DNA of 64,000 bases, from NCBI RefSeq assembly GCF_039539345.1, contig NZ_BAABCY010000032.1, positions 1 to 64,000 of the forward strand, read 5' to 3'. Both the position numbers and the translations under genes were made by a program. The first letter of the stretch is position 1; each line of letters opens with the position of its first letter. This document shows, piece after piece, positions 1 to 10,119 of the stretch. The notes beneath the pieces are model-generated. The model did no database searches. It was given only the letters and a program-made list of their open reading frames with translations, and had not been told where the DNA came from. The stretch is from Snuella lapsa. GTDB taxonomy: Bacteria > Bacteroidota > Bacteroidia > Flavobacteriales > Flavobacteriaceae.

Positions 1-80
1 TAATTTTTAATATAACTAAAGTGCTGCAATGAAATTGCAGGGTTTTAGACCCTAATTTGAAACCAATAAACAAAAGCAAA

Positions 81-114
81 AAAACCTTGTAAATTATATC
101 ATTTACAAGGTTTT
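81..114. terminator. Bidirectional hairpin terminator
   Basis: Perfect 14-bp inverted repeat (arms 81-94 and 101-114, loop 95-100) flanked by A-tracts on one side and T-tracts on the other, so it can end transcription in either direction. A smaller CTGCAA/TTGCAG hairpin lies just upstream at 24-40. No gene ends inside the window to its left, so the gene it serves is probably outside. Confidence 0.7.
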
Positions 115-137
115 AATTCTATTGGTATTTATTTTTG

Positions 138-154
138 TTCGGGGTGGCAGGATT
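138..154 (-). other. Possible tRNA 3'-end remnant (attachment-site-like)
   Basis: Read on the minus strand, this stretch resembles the T-arm and acceptor 3' end of a tRNA (ATCCTGCCACCCCGAA). The rest of the tRNA is absent: the following bases do not continue into a T-loop or anticodon arm. Such fragments are left where integrative elements insert into tRNA genes. It could equally be a chance match. Confidence 0.25.
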
Positions 155-583
155 AATTTAAACCTCTCCAACCATCTATTATTACTGTCTTTCTGTGATT
201 TTCATGTTTTCATGCACACCTAATTGCACACTCAAACCATAAAAAGAACTTCGAAGATATAATTTGGTCTTCTTTGATGTTATAAAGGTACAAAATTTAT
301 TACTTATCACTTTAATTTAGATTCTTCCCTTATAACGTAATCAATCTCAAGAGAATAAATATTGACCTAAACATATTATATTTATACAAAACTTATAGCC
401 AAGAAACTACAAAAGGATAACCAATTTCAAAATTTCTATCAGATAGCAGTTGATTTCATACTCGATATCAATAATTAAACCATAGTACTCGTCCGATTAC
501 TATCGAGATGTGTTTACTGCATTTTTAAAATAACGAATTCTATTAAATAATAGCAATACATATCTCAATATAGTAAGGTCAAA
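155..583. other. Intergenic region, no gene seen
   Basis: AT-rich stretch downstream of the last gene of the glucan locus. I see no convincing open reading frame, RNA gene or strong terminator here. Confidence 0.5.
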
Positions 584-3500
584 TTATTTAACGTATATTT
601 TTTTAACGATAACCGAATCTTTGTTTACAATTTTAATTATATAATTACCTCTTTTTAAATTATTGGTTCCTATTTCTATGTTGCTTCCTTTATAACTATT
701 TTTAAAGATAAAACGCCCTGAGGTATCATACACTTCAATTAAAGTCTTACCTTGAAATTGAGATGATTTTATATTGATTAGATGACCATGTTTTACTGGG
801 TTTGGATAAACTTGAACAACAACCTTTTGTACCTCATCAATTACAGTACTTAAACTTTTTGTTTGTTCAGACTTGCTGCTTGTTAATGCATTAACTGAAA
901 TTCTAATTTCATCTATATAAATATCATCTTTATTCCCGCTTGCGTCACATCTAAATCTAATTTTTGCATTATTTGGGAAAGTAAAATTAGTTTTTGAAAT
1001 TTCTACACTTTTTGAAAGAAACGTATTATTTTCAAAATCGGTACCTTTCTTTAAAGTTTGTATAATATTCCATGAAGTCCCGTCAAAGTATTCTACAAAA
1101 AAATCTTCTCCATTTTCCATACTAACTGCTCTGAACCAAAATTCAATTTTTATTTTTTGATAACTTGACACATCAATTCCATTTGTATGATAGAATGACG
1201 ATGTCACTCCCGAATTGTCTTGAATATTGGCAGCAGAATTTCCTTGATGCGCAAATGTACCAGAATTATAAAGAGTACAATCATCACCTCCATCTGTCCA
1301 TATACCCCATCCATTTTCAAAATCACTATAGCTAATTTCAGTCCATTGTGATAAAGAAAAATCAAACCAATCTAGATTATATCCTCCAGTTACAGCATAA
1401 ATTTGTAGTACATGTGTTCCTGCATCCAAATCAATGGTTGCGCTTTGTGTTTGATAAGTTGACCATCCTCCAGTACTAGAAACATTTACTGTAGTTTTTA
1501 CAACCCCATCTACTTTAATCTGAAATTGGTCCCCTCCGTCTGGACTGGCAAGATGAACTGCCACGTTATAGGTTCCTGAATCATTTACATTTATGTCATA
1601 CTCTAACCAATCACCAGCATCTATAAAACCAACTGGAGAACCTTCTATTCCAGACATCCTATCCCAATTTTCTGCTTGAATAACCCCCGGAATATTTACT
1701 ACATTAATTATTACATCATCTGTATGTGTTGCCCCATCGTTATCTGTAACTGTTAAGGTAATAGTATGCTTTCCTATAGGTAAGGATACAGACGGACTTA
1801 CACCAGTTACATTTGCTTGACCAGGAATACTCCAATCGTAACTTGAAATGGTTCCATCAGAATCTGTGCTCAAAGCTCCATTTAATGTTACTTGTTCACT
1901 TTTGTTGTTATCTGTATCTGTAACTACTTGATCACTTCCTGCATTTGCTATTGGAGCTACATTAGGAGTCGGCAAAGTGAAGTTATAAGACTTTAAATTA
2001 AATCCTCCAGTTACTGCAAATATTTCGATTTCATGCGCCCCTGCAGTTAAGTTGATTGTAGTGTTTAAAGTTTGATAAGTACCCCAACCTCCTGTAACTG
2101 GTAAGTTGACTGTAGTTTTTGTAATTCCATCTTCTTTAATTTGGAACTGACCTCCATTTGGGCTAGAATACTCTATTGCTATGTTGTACAAGTCTGCTGT
2201 AGCAATATCTACTTCATACCTCATCCAATCATTAGGGTCTATAAACCCTACCGGGACTCCTGAAACTCCATTCATAGTACAATAATCTTCAGCACTAATC
2301 AATCCTGGAATTGATCTATTTTCACAAATAGGCCCCGTATTTATCACATTATAAGTATTAAAAAAATTAGGCCCCAAATATTCTGGCAAACTTGCTAATC
2401 CATACAAAAAGGTAGAATAATCAATCCCTTGAACTGAATTTCCTGCCCAACTTGTATTGGAGAGACTATACCTCCATAGTATCTTTTTATTAGGGTCATC
2501 CGGTAATGAGTAAACACCTTTATTGTTATTAAACTGTGCTAACAAATCATTCTTTCCATTATTATTAATAGGCAAGAAACCAGCAATGATATGCGGGGAT
2601 ACAATTTTATCTGCATTATCATTAATCTTATCAGCTTTATATCCATTTAAATCAACTCCTGCTCCATGACCCCAAGAATAAGAAGGACTGGAATTATCCA
2701 CCCACCATTGCTTGTCTGCATTATAAGCGTTTACAAAATAGTTCATATAGTCCGTTGAATTTTTGAAGTAATTACACATATAAAAGTTAAATAAATGTAT
2801 AAAGGAACTCAAAAAGCCACCAGAATTACTGTCTGTAAGTACGGTATGCCCCCCATAAGTGCTTTTTGGTAAATTATTAGTATTTGCATAAAAGCTATCC
2901 CATAATTGTTGCGCGTCTGTTGTATCATTATTTGGATCATTTATAGCACACCACGCTACAAGCATATATTCATTATAAACAGAAGTCAATGCAGTCCCAC
3001 CCTCTCCATTTTCTTGCATCGTTAAATATATTTGTCCAGTACTTGAGTTGGCAATAGCTTTTGTAAAGTCGATAGAGTTCCATAATTCATCAACCTGAGC
3101 TACTATTTGGGCATTGTTTGAAAAATAATTTTTACAAAACATAGCGCCTAATGCTAACAAATCTGTGTCAATAGTACTATATTCTGAAGACCAGGCTTGT
3201 GCTCCAGTATCCATATCTATAAAATGTCTAAAATATCCACTAGCATTTCTATCTGGAGTAAAACCAGCTGTATGGCCATTTACACTCTCTAAAGTCTTCA
3301 ATACTAATTGCGCAGCGTTTGTTTCCCAATTCATGGCATCTGCAATACATAAACTTACAAGTCCTACACCTACATTTGCAACAGAGGCTGGATGAAAATC
3401 ACTTCCACTAAATAATTTAGAATCTCGGTACATCCCCACAGCATTTCGTTCCAACTCCCAAGTATGATATGCATTTTCAAACAATGTTGTAATTGTTGGA

Positions 3501-3622
3501 TCTGGAGTTTGTGCATTTGCGTAAAAAGTAATTAATAAAGTAATTACAAGATTGCACATAGCTTTTTGCAAGTCACTAATAAGCAACAAATTTTTCAACA
3601 AAAATTTTATAATTTTTCTCAT
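584..3622 (-). CDS. Secreted multidomain T9SS protein, GH144-like catalytic domain, CBM6-like and PKD modules
   Basis: Predicted secreted polysaccharide-active protein of 1012 residues. After an N-terminal signal, residues about 40-430 form a helix-rich region closely similar to the large plus-strand protein starting at 25642 (shared features: GxGL-SLCI then W, GF-P-RN, DMDTG-A, SEYS-IDT, the SWGHGAG/EWGCGAG segment and SPHIIAGFLP). The order of these segments resembles the GH144 barrel, but Asp replaces the Glu of the GH144 IVETAF segment. It is followed by a CBM6-like domain (about 433-550), a PKD domain (about 555-645), a second CBM6-like domain (about 648-765), a jelly-roll-like segment (about 767-915) and a T9SS type A sorting domain with the YPNP start. 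The Met at residue 22 (position 3559) gives a more typical signal peptide and may be the true start. Last gene of the minus-strand run. Activity is inferred. Confidence 0.8.
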   Translation of the reverse strand: MRKIIKFLLKNLLLISDLQKAMCNLVITLLITFYANAQTPDPTITTLFENAYHTWELERNAVGMYRDSKLFSGSDFHPASVANVGVGLVSLCIADAMNWETNAAQLVLKTLESVNGHTAGFTPDRNASGYFRHFIDMDTGAQAWSSEYSTIDTDLLALGAMFCKNYFSNNAQIVAQVDELWNSIDFTKAIANSSTGQIYLTMQENGEGGTALTSVYNEYMLVAWCAINDPNNDTTDAQQLWDSFYANTNNLPKSTYGGHTVLTDSNSGGFLSSFIHLFNFYMCNYFKNSTDYMNYFVNAYNADKQWWVDNSSPSYSWGHGAGVDLNGYKADKINDNADKIVSPHIIAGFLPINNNGKNDLLAQFNNNKGVYSLPDDPNKKILWRYSLSNTSWAGNSVQGIDYSTFLYGLASLPEYLGPNFFNTYNVINTGPICENRSIPGLISAEDYCTMNGVSGVPVGFIDPNDWMRYEVDIATADLYNIAIEYSSPNGGQFQIKEDGITKTTVNLPVTGGWGTYQTLNTTINLTAGAHEIEIFAVTGGFNLKSYNFTLPTPNVAPIANAGSDQVVTDTDNNKSEQVTLNGALSTDSDGTISSYDWSIPGQANVTGVSPSVSLPIGKHTITLTVTDNDGATHTDDVIINVVNIPGVIQAENWDRMSGIEGSPVGFIDAGDWLEYDINVNDSGTYNVAVHLASPDGGDQFQIKVDGVVKTTVNVSSTGGWSTYQTQSATIDLDAGTHVLQIYAVTGGYNLDWFDFSLSQWTEISYSDFENGWGIWTDGGDDCTLYNSGTFAHQGNSAANIQDNSGVTSSFYHTNGIDVSSYQKIKIEFWFRAVSMENGEDFFVEYFDGTSWNIIQTLKKGTDFENNTFLSKSVEISKTNFTFPNNAKIRFRCDASGNKDDIYIDEIRISVNALTSSKSEQTKSLSTVIDEVQKVVVQVYPNPVKHGHLINIKSSQFQGKTLIEVYDTSGRFIFKNSYKGSNIEIGTNNLKRGNYIIKIVNKDSVIVKKIYVK

Positions 3623-3681
3623 ATTATATTTATTTAGTTAATAATTATTGATGATTTAACTATTCAAATCCTTGTTAAAGC

Positions 3682-6600
3682 TTACCAACTTGCAACTACA
3701 TTCCTTGTCTTTATTGGCAATATTATTGAGTCCTCTTGAAATACATCAACTTTTACTCCATCAACAAAAACACTTTTAGGCTTAACATCTAAGGGCCAGT
3801 ACAACCTAATATCTTTTAAATCGTTAAATTTAGCATTGATATTTACGGTTAATTGTCTGTTATTAAATACCATCTTTATATTGGCATTTCCAAAATGAGT
3901 GGGTAAATTGGTTAACGCAATCCCATCATTTTCTAACCAATTTAGAGGTGCTCCATTAAGTAATTCCAGACGTCTTTCAACATCGTTTTCCATAATAACA
4001 AGACCTCTTACTGAATTCATATAGCCAGATCCTACCCATGTGTGAGGCATATCACCTATATAACTACCTAACCGTTCTCTACTATGTACCAATTCTACCC
4101 AATGTTTCCATCCTGACGGTCTGCGGTCTTTAAAAATAATATCATGAATTTGTTGCGCCTCTTTTCGCATTCCCAATTTGGCCAATGCCAAAATATTTCT
4201 ATTTTCATAAGGGGTGTAGGCATAGGTTTTTCCGTTTGAAATACGCTCTTTTACGGTATCTACATACGATTGAAAGGTTTTTTTAATCAAGTCTTCCGGA
4301 ACAATAGAGAGTGCTTCACATGGAAACAAACCAATGGCAATTGAGGTCGGATCAAAGTCACCCAAATCTGCCGATCCCGGAATGTAATCGATGTCGAAAT
4401 ATTTCGAAGTCAGATTCATAGATTCTTTCAAGCTATTAGCTAGTTTTTGACGTTCTTTTTCGCCCCATACAACTATATCAGATTTATTCAATTCTTTAGC
4501 GGCGTAAACCCCATCTACCCATCCACGTAATGCCCAAAAATCATCCCAATACGAATGGGTCGGTATATCGTAACCCTCATGACTTATAGAGCCAGGAATG
4601 ATTCCTCTAAAACGTTCATTACCCTCTTTTTCCTTCATATAACCATCTTTAAGAGTTTGTTCCCGGAGTTCAGTCATATAAACCATCGCTTTTTTAATAG
4701 TTGGGAAGTACCTGTTAAGAAAGTCCCTATCTTTGGTAAAACGATAATACTCCATCATACCATAAATAAACTGGCCTTGGGCATCCCATTCAATATCAGA
4801 TCCAAAACCACCAAAATGCTCTCCTGTATTCATTAAAATAGGCGGTACATGCCCATTATCTTTTACTCTTTTTGCATACCATTCCAAATAAGCTTTAGAC
4901 TCATCAAACAAGCCCATTCGCAACAAGGCAGAACAGGTCATGGCACCATCTCGTATCCATGTACGGTTATAATTACGTGATCCTGGTTGTATTACTATAC
5001 CATCCTGATTTAATAAAATATATCCTACTTGTGCTTTTAGAGTTTGTTCTACTTCTTTATTTCCTAGTGAAAAACCAACCTTATCTAATTTTTCTTTCCA
5101 ATTTTTTACTTGTGTATCTTTATTTTTTTGGAAGGGATTTGAAAAATTGATATCTTCTTTATTATTATGCAAAGGGATAGCAACACTAACCGAAGATGAT
5201 TGGTTTTCCTTAATAAAAATACTATACTTTAATGCTCCTGACAGAAGTCCTTCATTACTTTCTAATGTTTGGCTTTCGGGAAACTTGTTTTTATATAATT
5301 GCTGAACAATCGGACCATCATTAAAAGTTGTAACTCCTAACTTATCTGCTGGTTTATTGAAAACGTATAACGTCTTATTGTTTACATTAATCTCTGCGGT
5401 TGTACTATTATTTACAACATTTAGCTTGCTAATATTAGAAATCCCGCCATGTTGCCACTTTGGATTAATTTCCAATGGATGAATTACAAAAAATAAATCG
5501 GCATCTATACTTTTAGAAGATTTGTTTCTTATTTTATAAGAAACTTGACTAACCGCACGGTTAGGTTGTCCATAAGCCAATCCTTCAATAATCAAATCAA
5601 AATCTTTAAACACCCATATTACTGTAGGTATCGGCAAATAACCATCAACTAATTCTTGCTTTATATCAATAGCATCGAATGCAGATAACAGTTTACCATC
5701 TACTTTTAAAAGAGGGGCCAACATAGGGGCACTAATAACAGGTTCTACATTGCCATATTCATCAAAAAGAGATTCCTCTGTATCATTTGGTATTCCCAAA
5801 AGTGTCCAATAGACCTGCATGTTCCTAAGCTGGGGCGGGTAGAGTCCCAAGGGCATTTTTTGTGCCAATATTTCGTACTTGTTGAGTTTTGAAACTTGCT
5901 TGTTGGGGCCATAAAGGGTAATGTCTTTAATGGTAAATTTACATTTATTAGGTTCTTTTATTATTAGCTTGATAAAACGTACAAACCTTCTATCGTGTTT
6001 CAAAATCTCAAACTGCCCCAAACTTTCCGTAATTGATACTGCTTCTTGCCATTCTTTACCATCTATAGAGGTAAGATAATCAATGGTCTGTCCATAATTA
6101 TCACCCCAATTCAAATAAATACCACCTATCTCCGTTTGATTCTTGAGGTCTAAAACCAATTCAGTTTCTTTCTTTTTTTTAGAGGTCCATGCGGTATTTT
6201 CATCACCATCCAGCAAACTAATGGTATTTTTTACATCCTTTCCGTTCTCTTTAGCAACAGGCATTTCATTTGTACCTTTAAGATCGATATCTAAAATGGA
6301 ATAGCCCCAGCCCGTAGCTCTGGTATGCATTTCTATTTTTAAAAACCTAGTTTGTTGTGACCTTATAAAAATATCCTGTACGCCGCCTTCGCAATTACTG
6401 GTATGATATACTTTGTCCCATGTTTTTTTATCCAAAGAAGTGTATAAGGTAAATACCTTGGCATGCGCTGTTTGCCAATAGATACGCATTCCCGAACATT
6501 CAAAAGCAGATCCAGTGTCTATTTCCAGCCAATGATCATCATTCCATGCAGAGCTCCATCGTGTTTCTAAATTGTCATCTATGGCATATTTTGCCAAAAA

Positions 6601-6735
6601 ACGGTCTTCCTGTATTTTAGAAGATGTAATGGTCCATTCTTTTTTAGGTGGTATTTCTTGTTGTGCATTTATATTCAAAACGAAACATTGTAAGCACATA
6701 ATGAGCAGTACTTTATGGTATTGTTGTATTTTCAT
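3682..6735 (-). CDS. Periplasmic/secreted (alpha/alpha)6-type glycoside hydrolase candidate with two F5/8C domains
   Basis: 1017 residues. A signal peptide ending NINA-Q is followed by two discoidin (F5/8 type C) carbohydrate-binding-like domains at about 30-155 and 160-275 (each with W-S and DL/EIDTGS patterns). A beta-rich domain spans about 290-600 and a C-terminal helical domain about 610-930. That helical domain contains RTWIRDGAM and DIEWDAQGQ motifs, reminiscent of clan GH-G/GH-L-like and GDE-type (alpha/alpha)6 barrels, where acidic residues in such motifs are catalytic. No lipobox and no T9SS domain, so it is probably periplasmic. It sits 19 bp downstream of the GH94 gene, in the same run. 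I do not recognise the exact CAZy family. Its role is probably trimming or debranching of imported beta-glucan fragments. Confidence 0.8.
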   Translation of the reverse strand: MKIQQYHKVLLIMCLQCFVLNINAQQEIPPKKEWTITSSKIQEDRFLAKYAIDDNLETRWSSAWNDDHWLEIDTGSAFECSGMRIYWQTAHAKVFTLYTSLDKKTWDKVYHTSNCEGGVQDIFIRSQQTRFLKIEMHTRATGWGYSILDIDLKGTNEMPVAKENGKDVKNTISLLDGDENTAWTSKKKKETELVLDLKNQTEIGGIYLNWGDNYGQTIDYLTSIDGKEWQEAVSITESLGQFEILKHDRRFVRFIKLIIKEPNKCKFTIKDITLYGPNKQVSKLNKYEILAQKMPLGLYPPQLRNMQVYWTLLGIPNDTEESLFDEYGNVEPVISAPMLAPLLKVDGKLLSAFDAIDIKQELVDGYLPIPTVIWVFKDFDLIIEGLAYGQPNRAVSQVSYKIRNKSSKSIDADLFFVIHPLEINPKWQHGGISNISKLNVVNNSTTAEINVNNKTLYVFNKPADKLGVTTFNDGPIVQQLYKNKFPESQTLESNEGLLSGALKYSIFIKENQSSSVSVAIPLHNNKEDINFSNPFQKNKDTQVKNWKEKLDKVGFSLGNKEVEQTLKAQVGYILLNQDGIVIQPGSRNYNRTWIRDGAMTCSALLRMGLFDESKAYLEWYAKRVKDNGHVPPILMNTGEHFGGFGSDIEWDAQGQFIYGMMEYYRFTKDRDFLNRYFPTIKKAMVYMTELREQTLKDGYMKEKEGNERFRGIIPGSISHEGYDIPTHSYWDDFWALRGWVDGVYAAKELNKSDIVVWGEKERQKLANSLKESMNLTSKYFDIDYIPGSADLGDFDPTSIAIGLFPCEALSIVPEDLIKKTFQSYVDTVKERISNGKTYAYTPYENRNILALAKLGMRKEAQQIHDIIFKDRRPSGWKHWVELVHSRERLGSYIGDMPHTWVGSGYMNSVRGLVIMENDVERRLELLNGAPLNWLENDGIALTNLPTHFGNANIKMVFNNRQLTVNINAKFNDLKDIRLYWPLDVKPKSVFVDGVKVDVFQEDSIILPIKTRNVVASW

Positions 6736-6754
6736 CTTTTATATGACTTTTTAG

Positions 6755-9700
6755 TTATAATTGTATGTTGATTTGATTGTATTTTTTGTTTAACACGTTC
6801 AAAAATTCCTGTGTATCTATCACCGCCCCTCCTTTTCTGTATGGGTTGTCTTCATATTTATAATTGAAAGACTGACCATTAGCAACAATTGCTTTTGGAT
6901 GATATTCTTCTTTGTTAACAGAAAAATTTAAGGTTAACGGAAATCCCTTATATTCGATGGAAGCCGATAAACCATCTAACGATTTTGGAACGACTGGGTC
7001 TATAATAGTTTTTCCAAACTCAGTACGAAGTCCTAGTAAATGCCATACTACTAGTCCCATATAAATGCCAGGGCCACTTGAATAAATACGCCAGCCCCCT
7101 TTTAGCGTAATCTTTCCTGATTTTAATTCTTCATAACGTTCATCTGCTTCGTAACGGTTACCAAATGTTACATCAGAACTACTGTAATAACAGTTTGCCT
7201 GACGTACATCGCCACAATCAACCACTTGCTTATAGGCTATGGGATTGGCTTGACGCAAGGCTTTTACAAAGGCTTCTGCATTACCTAGTCGTGCTTGTGT
7301 TTCGGCATAACGCAAATGGGCGTGCATATACATAATTCCTATTTCACGACCAAAAAAACAACTGCTCTCGGCACGTTGAAATATGGTTTGGATCCCTCCG
7401 TGGTATTTGGGCGGACGATTCATTAAGCGTGCGCCATCAGGCCCTTTTAAGTGTTGTTCTATTAACTGTTGATGAAACTCTGCCTGCTCTTTGGTAAAAA
7501 TGCCACTAATAACCCCTCTAATCATGGGCAACAAACGGTATTGAATATTGGTTCTGGTATCGGTTGGGTGTAATAATAAACTAAAGCTATTGTCTGCTTC
7601 CAACAATCCATGGCCGGCAACAATGTTATCCTTTATCAGGTGCTTGTTAAAATCTGCTTTTATTTGTTGACTAATACTTTTTAACCGATTTGCTTTAGTG
7701 ATTTCTCCTAATAATTCATATACCTTTTGAAAACCTGTAAATGCCTGATAGTTTAGTGCGACTGTCCAACTGGACACCAGTCGTTCTGCCAAAGCCTTAC
7801 TTGCCGGTTGCATGGAATCGTTCCAATCTCCACCGCCAAAGGGCACCAATGCGGTATTAGGGATAAAAGAATCTATAAGCATATCTATCAAGCGTTCGGT
7901 GTGCTCCAACAACGATGTCTTTTCAGCTGTTTCTCTACCTTTTTCATAATAGTACGGTAATATTTCACTTAAAAAACCAACATCACCTGTAGCTTTTATA
8001 TAGTTTGCCAAAGCGATAATGCACCAATGGTGTATATCGCCATGAGAGCCTCCTGCCCTGATTTCAGAATAACTATCAAACATCCACCACTGCGGCCACC
8101 CACCATCTGTGCTTTGGTGAGAGAATATGATACGTAAAATTTCTTTGGATTCTTCAAATTTTTCGGTACACAACAACAATTCAAAAGGACCTTGGGTAGT
8201 ATCTCTAGTGCCCCAAGCTGCTCCGTCAAACTGTTCCAGTCCGTGAGGTGTTAAAAGATGGGTCAGGGCATTTACACCATACCAGGGCAAAACATCCTGG
8301 ATGACAGAAACATCAGCATGGTTACTTTTTAAGGATAATTTTGAAGACAGGTTTTGCCAATCGTTTTGGGCATCGTTACAATCTGTTGCCCATTGTCTAT
8401 CTGCACTTTCAAATCTTACAAATTTTGAAGGTGTTACCACTTCACCTAAAAAACTGATACAGAAATTAAAGGCGTTCTGTACTTCAAAATTTAAAAAGGA
8501 GCCGCCATGAGAGTTCCTATCAAAATAAAGAATTTCATTGCCGTGTACTTTATGATTTACACCTCCGCTTTGTACACATATTCTAAATTGGGCATTGGAA
8601 AATTTTCCAGCCATCAAGCTATCTTCTTTAGGCTTAGCAATAAATTCATGAGTGTTTTTTTGTGTAACTTTCCAGTTAAGGGCTTCATCAAAATGGTTGG
8701 TTACCAACAGGTCTATAGATTCGCCCTGCAATACCTTAAAATCCATATTTACCTGCGGAGTAGTTTTTGAAGTCCAGCTTCTGATTTGAAAACATCTGTT
8801 TTGGAACTTATAAATCCATCGGCAATGGTTCAGCCCCATTTCAAAAGCCGATGGCAACCCCAATAGATAAGATTGCCCACCTACTTTAACAAAAATACGT
8901 TGTCCTGTTTCTGCTTCAAGATTAAACTGGCTAGTACTTAACGATAAAAAACGGTTGAAATTGGTATTGCCCTGAGTAATGTGCGAATTAAAAATCCCAC
9001 AGGCATAAGCCGTTGTTGACATAATATTTTCATCTGGTGTATATCCTGCTTTTGCCTGCATGATATGCCCGTGCGGACGGTCTACCAACAATTCTTTGGC
9101 TTTTAAAACAACATGATTATTTTCTTTGTTGAAAAAAGATAACAACTGTTCGTCTTTTTCTTCTACATGGCGTTTATCACTACCAAAATACCGATTAACT
9201 TCATTAGTATTTAAATCTTCAGAAGGCAGAAAAACCGCTGCGTTGAATTTATTGGCTTGGGGCTTAAATAAAATTTCTGGTGTTTTTTCCAATAGTACTT
9301 CCTGAAATTCATCGACCAATTGTGGGATATTCTGTAAATCTTTATCAGAGGTGGCTTCAGGATGATTGTTTGTGTAAGCTCCTATAAAAATACTACTATA
9401 ACTGGCATTAGGAGCCAAGATAAAAGGTGTTTCCTGTATCGCTACAATGCTAAGCTCTGCGGAGCATTCTCCTCCCAGTTCATTTTGAAGCAATCCTTCT
9501 GGTACACCAGTTTCCCTGAACGATTTTCCATAAAACTGGATACCATCTGTACTTGCCGAAACGGCCTTGTTTTTACAGATTAATTGCAACCATGGGGTTT
9601 CTGTACCGTCCTTAAAATTTTGACGGCAACAAACTACATGACCGTATTGGACATCCTTAAGAATACGGCGTTCTAAATACTGGCTTACATAGTACTCGTT

Positions 9701-10117
9701 GACCAAAGCATCAGATATTGGTTTTAGTCCTACATCTTGTACGTAAATGATATCTAATTTTACTTTCTTATCTGTAGTATTCTGGGTTTCCACACTCCAT
9801 TGCCAACTTGTACTTTGTTGTAACAGTTGCAATACGCATTTGTAATGTATGCCTTCCCAACAGCCTTCTGCAAAAAATTGATTATTTTCTACACCAAAAG
9901 TACTGTTGCTTGCCGGCCCTAACAGTGCAGTATATATATAGCCTTTAGCTTCTTTTTTTCTTAAATACAGATTTGCTCCTGCTTTTGAAAACAATGATGC
10001 TGGTTTTAAACTTATTCTAATAGAATTTGCATCGATGCATTTAATCAATCCATTATCCAAAAAATGGAACATTAAACTTTGTTGGTTTTTTATGTTTAAT
10101 GGGGTGTTGATGTTCAT
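6755..10117 (-). CDS. GH94 glycoside phosphorylase, probable 1,2-beta-oligoglucan phosphorylase
   Basis: 1120-residue protein without signal peptide, so cytoplasmic. The C-terminal half is the (alpha/alpha)6 catalytic domain of GH94: it has the GGGDWNDSM motif with Asp764 and Asp767 (the DWND segment carries the general acid in this family) and TRDTTQGPFELL, RAESSCFFGREIG and SSGPGIYMGL segments. The length and long N-terminal beta-sandwich region fit 1,2-beta-oligoglucan phosphorylases (about 1,100 residues), which release alpha-glucose 1-phosphate from sophoro-oligosaccharides. Other GH94 activities (cellobiose, laminaribiose, cellodextrin) cannot be excluded by sequence alone, but two GH144 genes in the same run favour the beta-1,2 substrate. 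It starts 2 bp after the transporter gene, suggesting coupled import and phosphorolysis. Confidence 0.88.
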   Translation of the reverse strand: MNINTPLNIKNQQSLMFHFLDNGLIKCIDANSIRISLKPASLFSKAGANLYLRKKEAKGYIYTALLGPASNSTFGVENNQFFAEGCWEGIHYKCVLQLLQQSTSWQWSVETQNTTDKKVKLDIIYVQDVGLKPISDALVNEYYVSQYLERRILKDVQYGHVVCCRQNFKDGTETPWLQLICKNKAVSASTDGIQFYGKSFRETGVPEGLLQNELGGECSAELSIVAIQETPFILAPNASYSSIFIGAYTNNHPEATSDKDLQNIPQLVDEFQEVLLEKTPEILFKPQANKFNAAVFLPSEDLNTNEVNRYFGSDKRHVEEKDEQLLSFFNKENNHVVLKAKELLVDRPHGHIMQAKAGYTPDENIMSTTAYACGIFNSHITQGNTNFNRFLSLSTSQFNLEAETGQRIFVKVGGQSYLLGLPSAFEMGLNHCRWIYKFQNRCFQIRSWTSKTTPQVNMDFKVLQGESIDLLVTNHFDEALNWKVTQKNTHEFIAKPKEDSLMAGKFSNAQFRICVQSGGVNHKVHGNEILYFDRNSHGGSFLNFEVQNAFNFCISFLGEVVTPSKFVRFESADRQWATDCNDAQNDWQNLSSKLSLKSNHADVSVIQDVLPWYGVNALTHLLTPHGLEQFDGAAWGTRDTTQGPFELLLCTEKFEESKEILRIIFSHQSTDGGWPQWWMFDSYSEIRAGGSHGDIHHWCIIALANYIKATGDVGFLSEILPYYYEKGRETAEKTSLLEHTERLIDMLIDSFIPNTALVPFGGGDWNDSMQPASKALAERLVSSWTVALNYQAFTGFQKVYELLGEITKANRLKSISQQIKADFNKHLIKDNIVAGHGLLEADNSFSLLLHPTDTRTNIQYRLLPMIRGVISGIFTKEQAEFHQQLIEQHLKGPDGARLMNRPPKYHGGIQTIFQRAESSCFFGREIGIMYMHAHLRYAETQARLGNAEAFVKALRQANPIAYKQVVDCGDVRQANCYYSSSDVTFGNRYEADERYEELKSGKITLKGGWRIYSSGPGIYMGLVVWHLLGLRTEFGKTIIDPVVPKSLDGLSASIEYKGFPLTLNFSVNKEEYHPKAIVANGQSFNYKYEDNPYRKGGAVIDTQEFLNVLNKKYNQINIQL

Positions 10118-10119
10118 AA

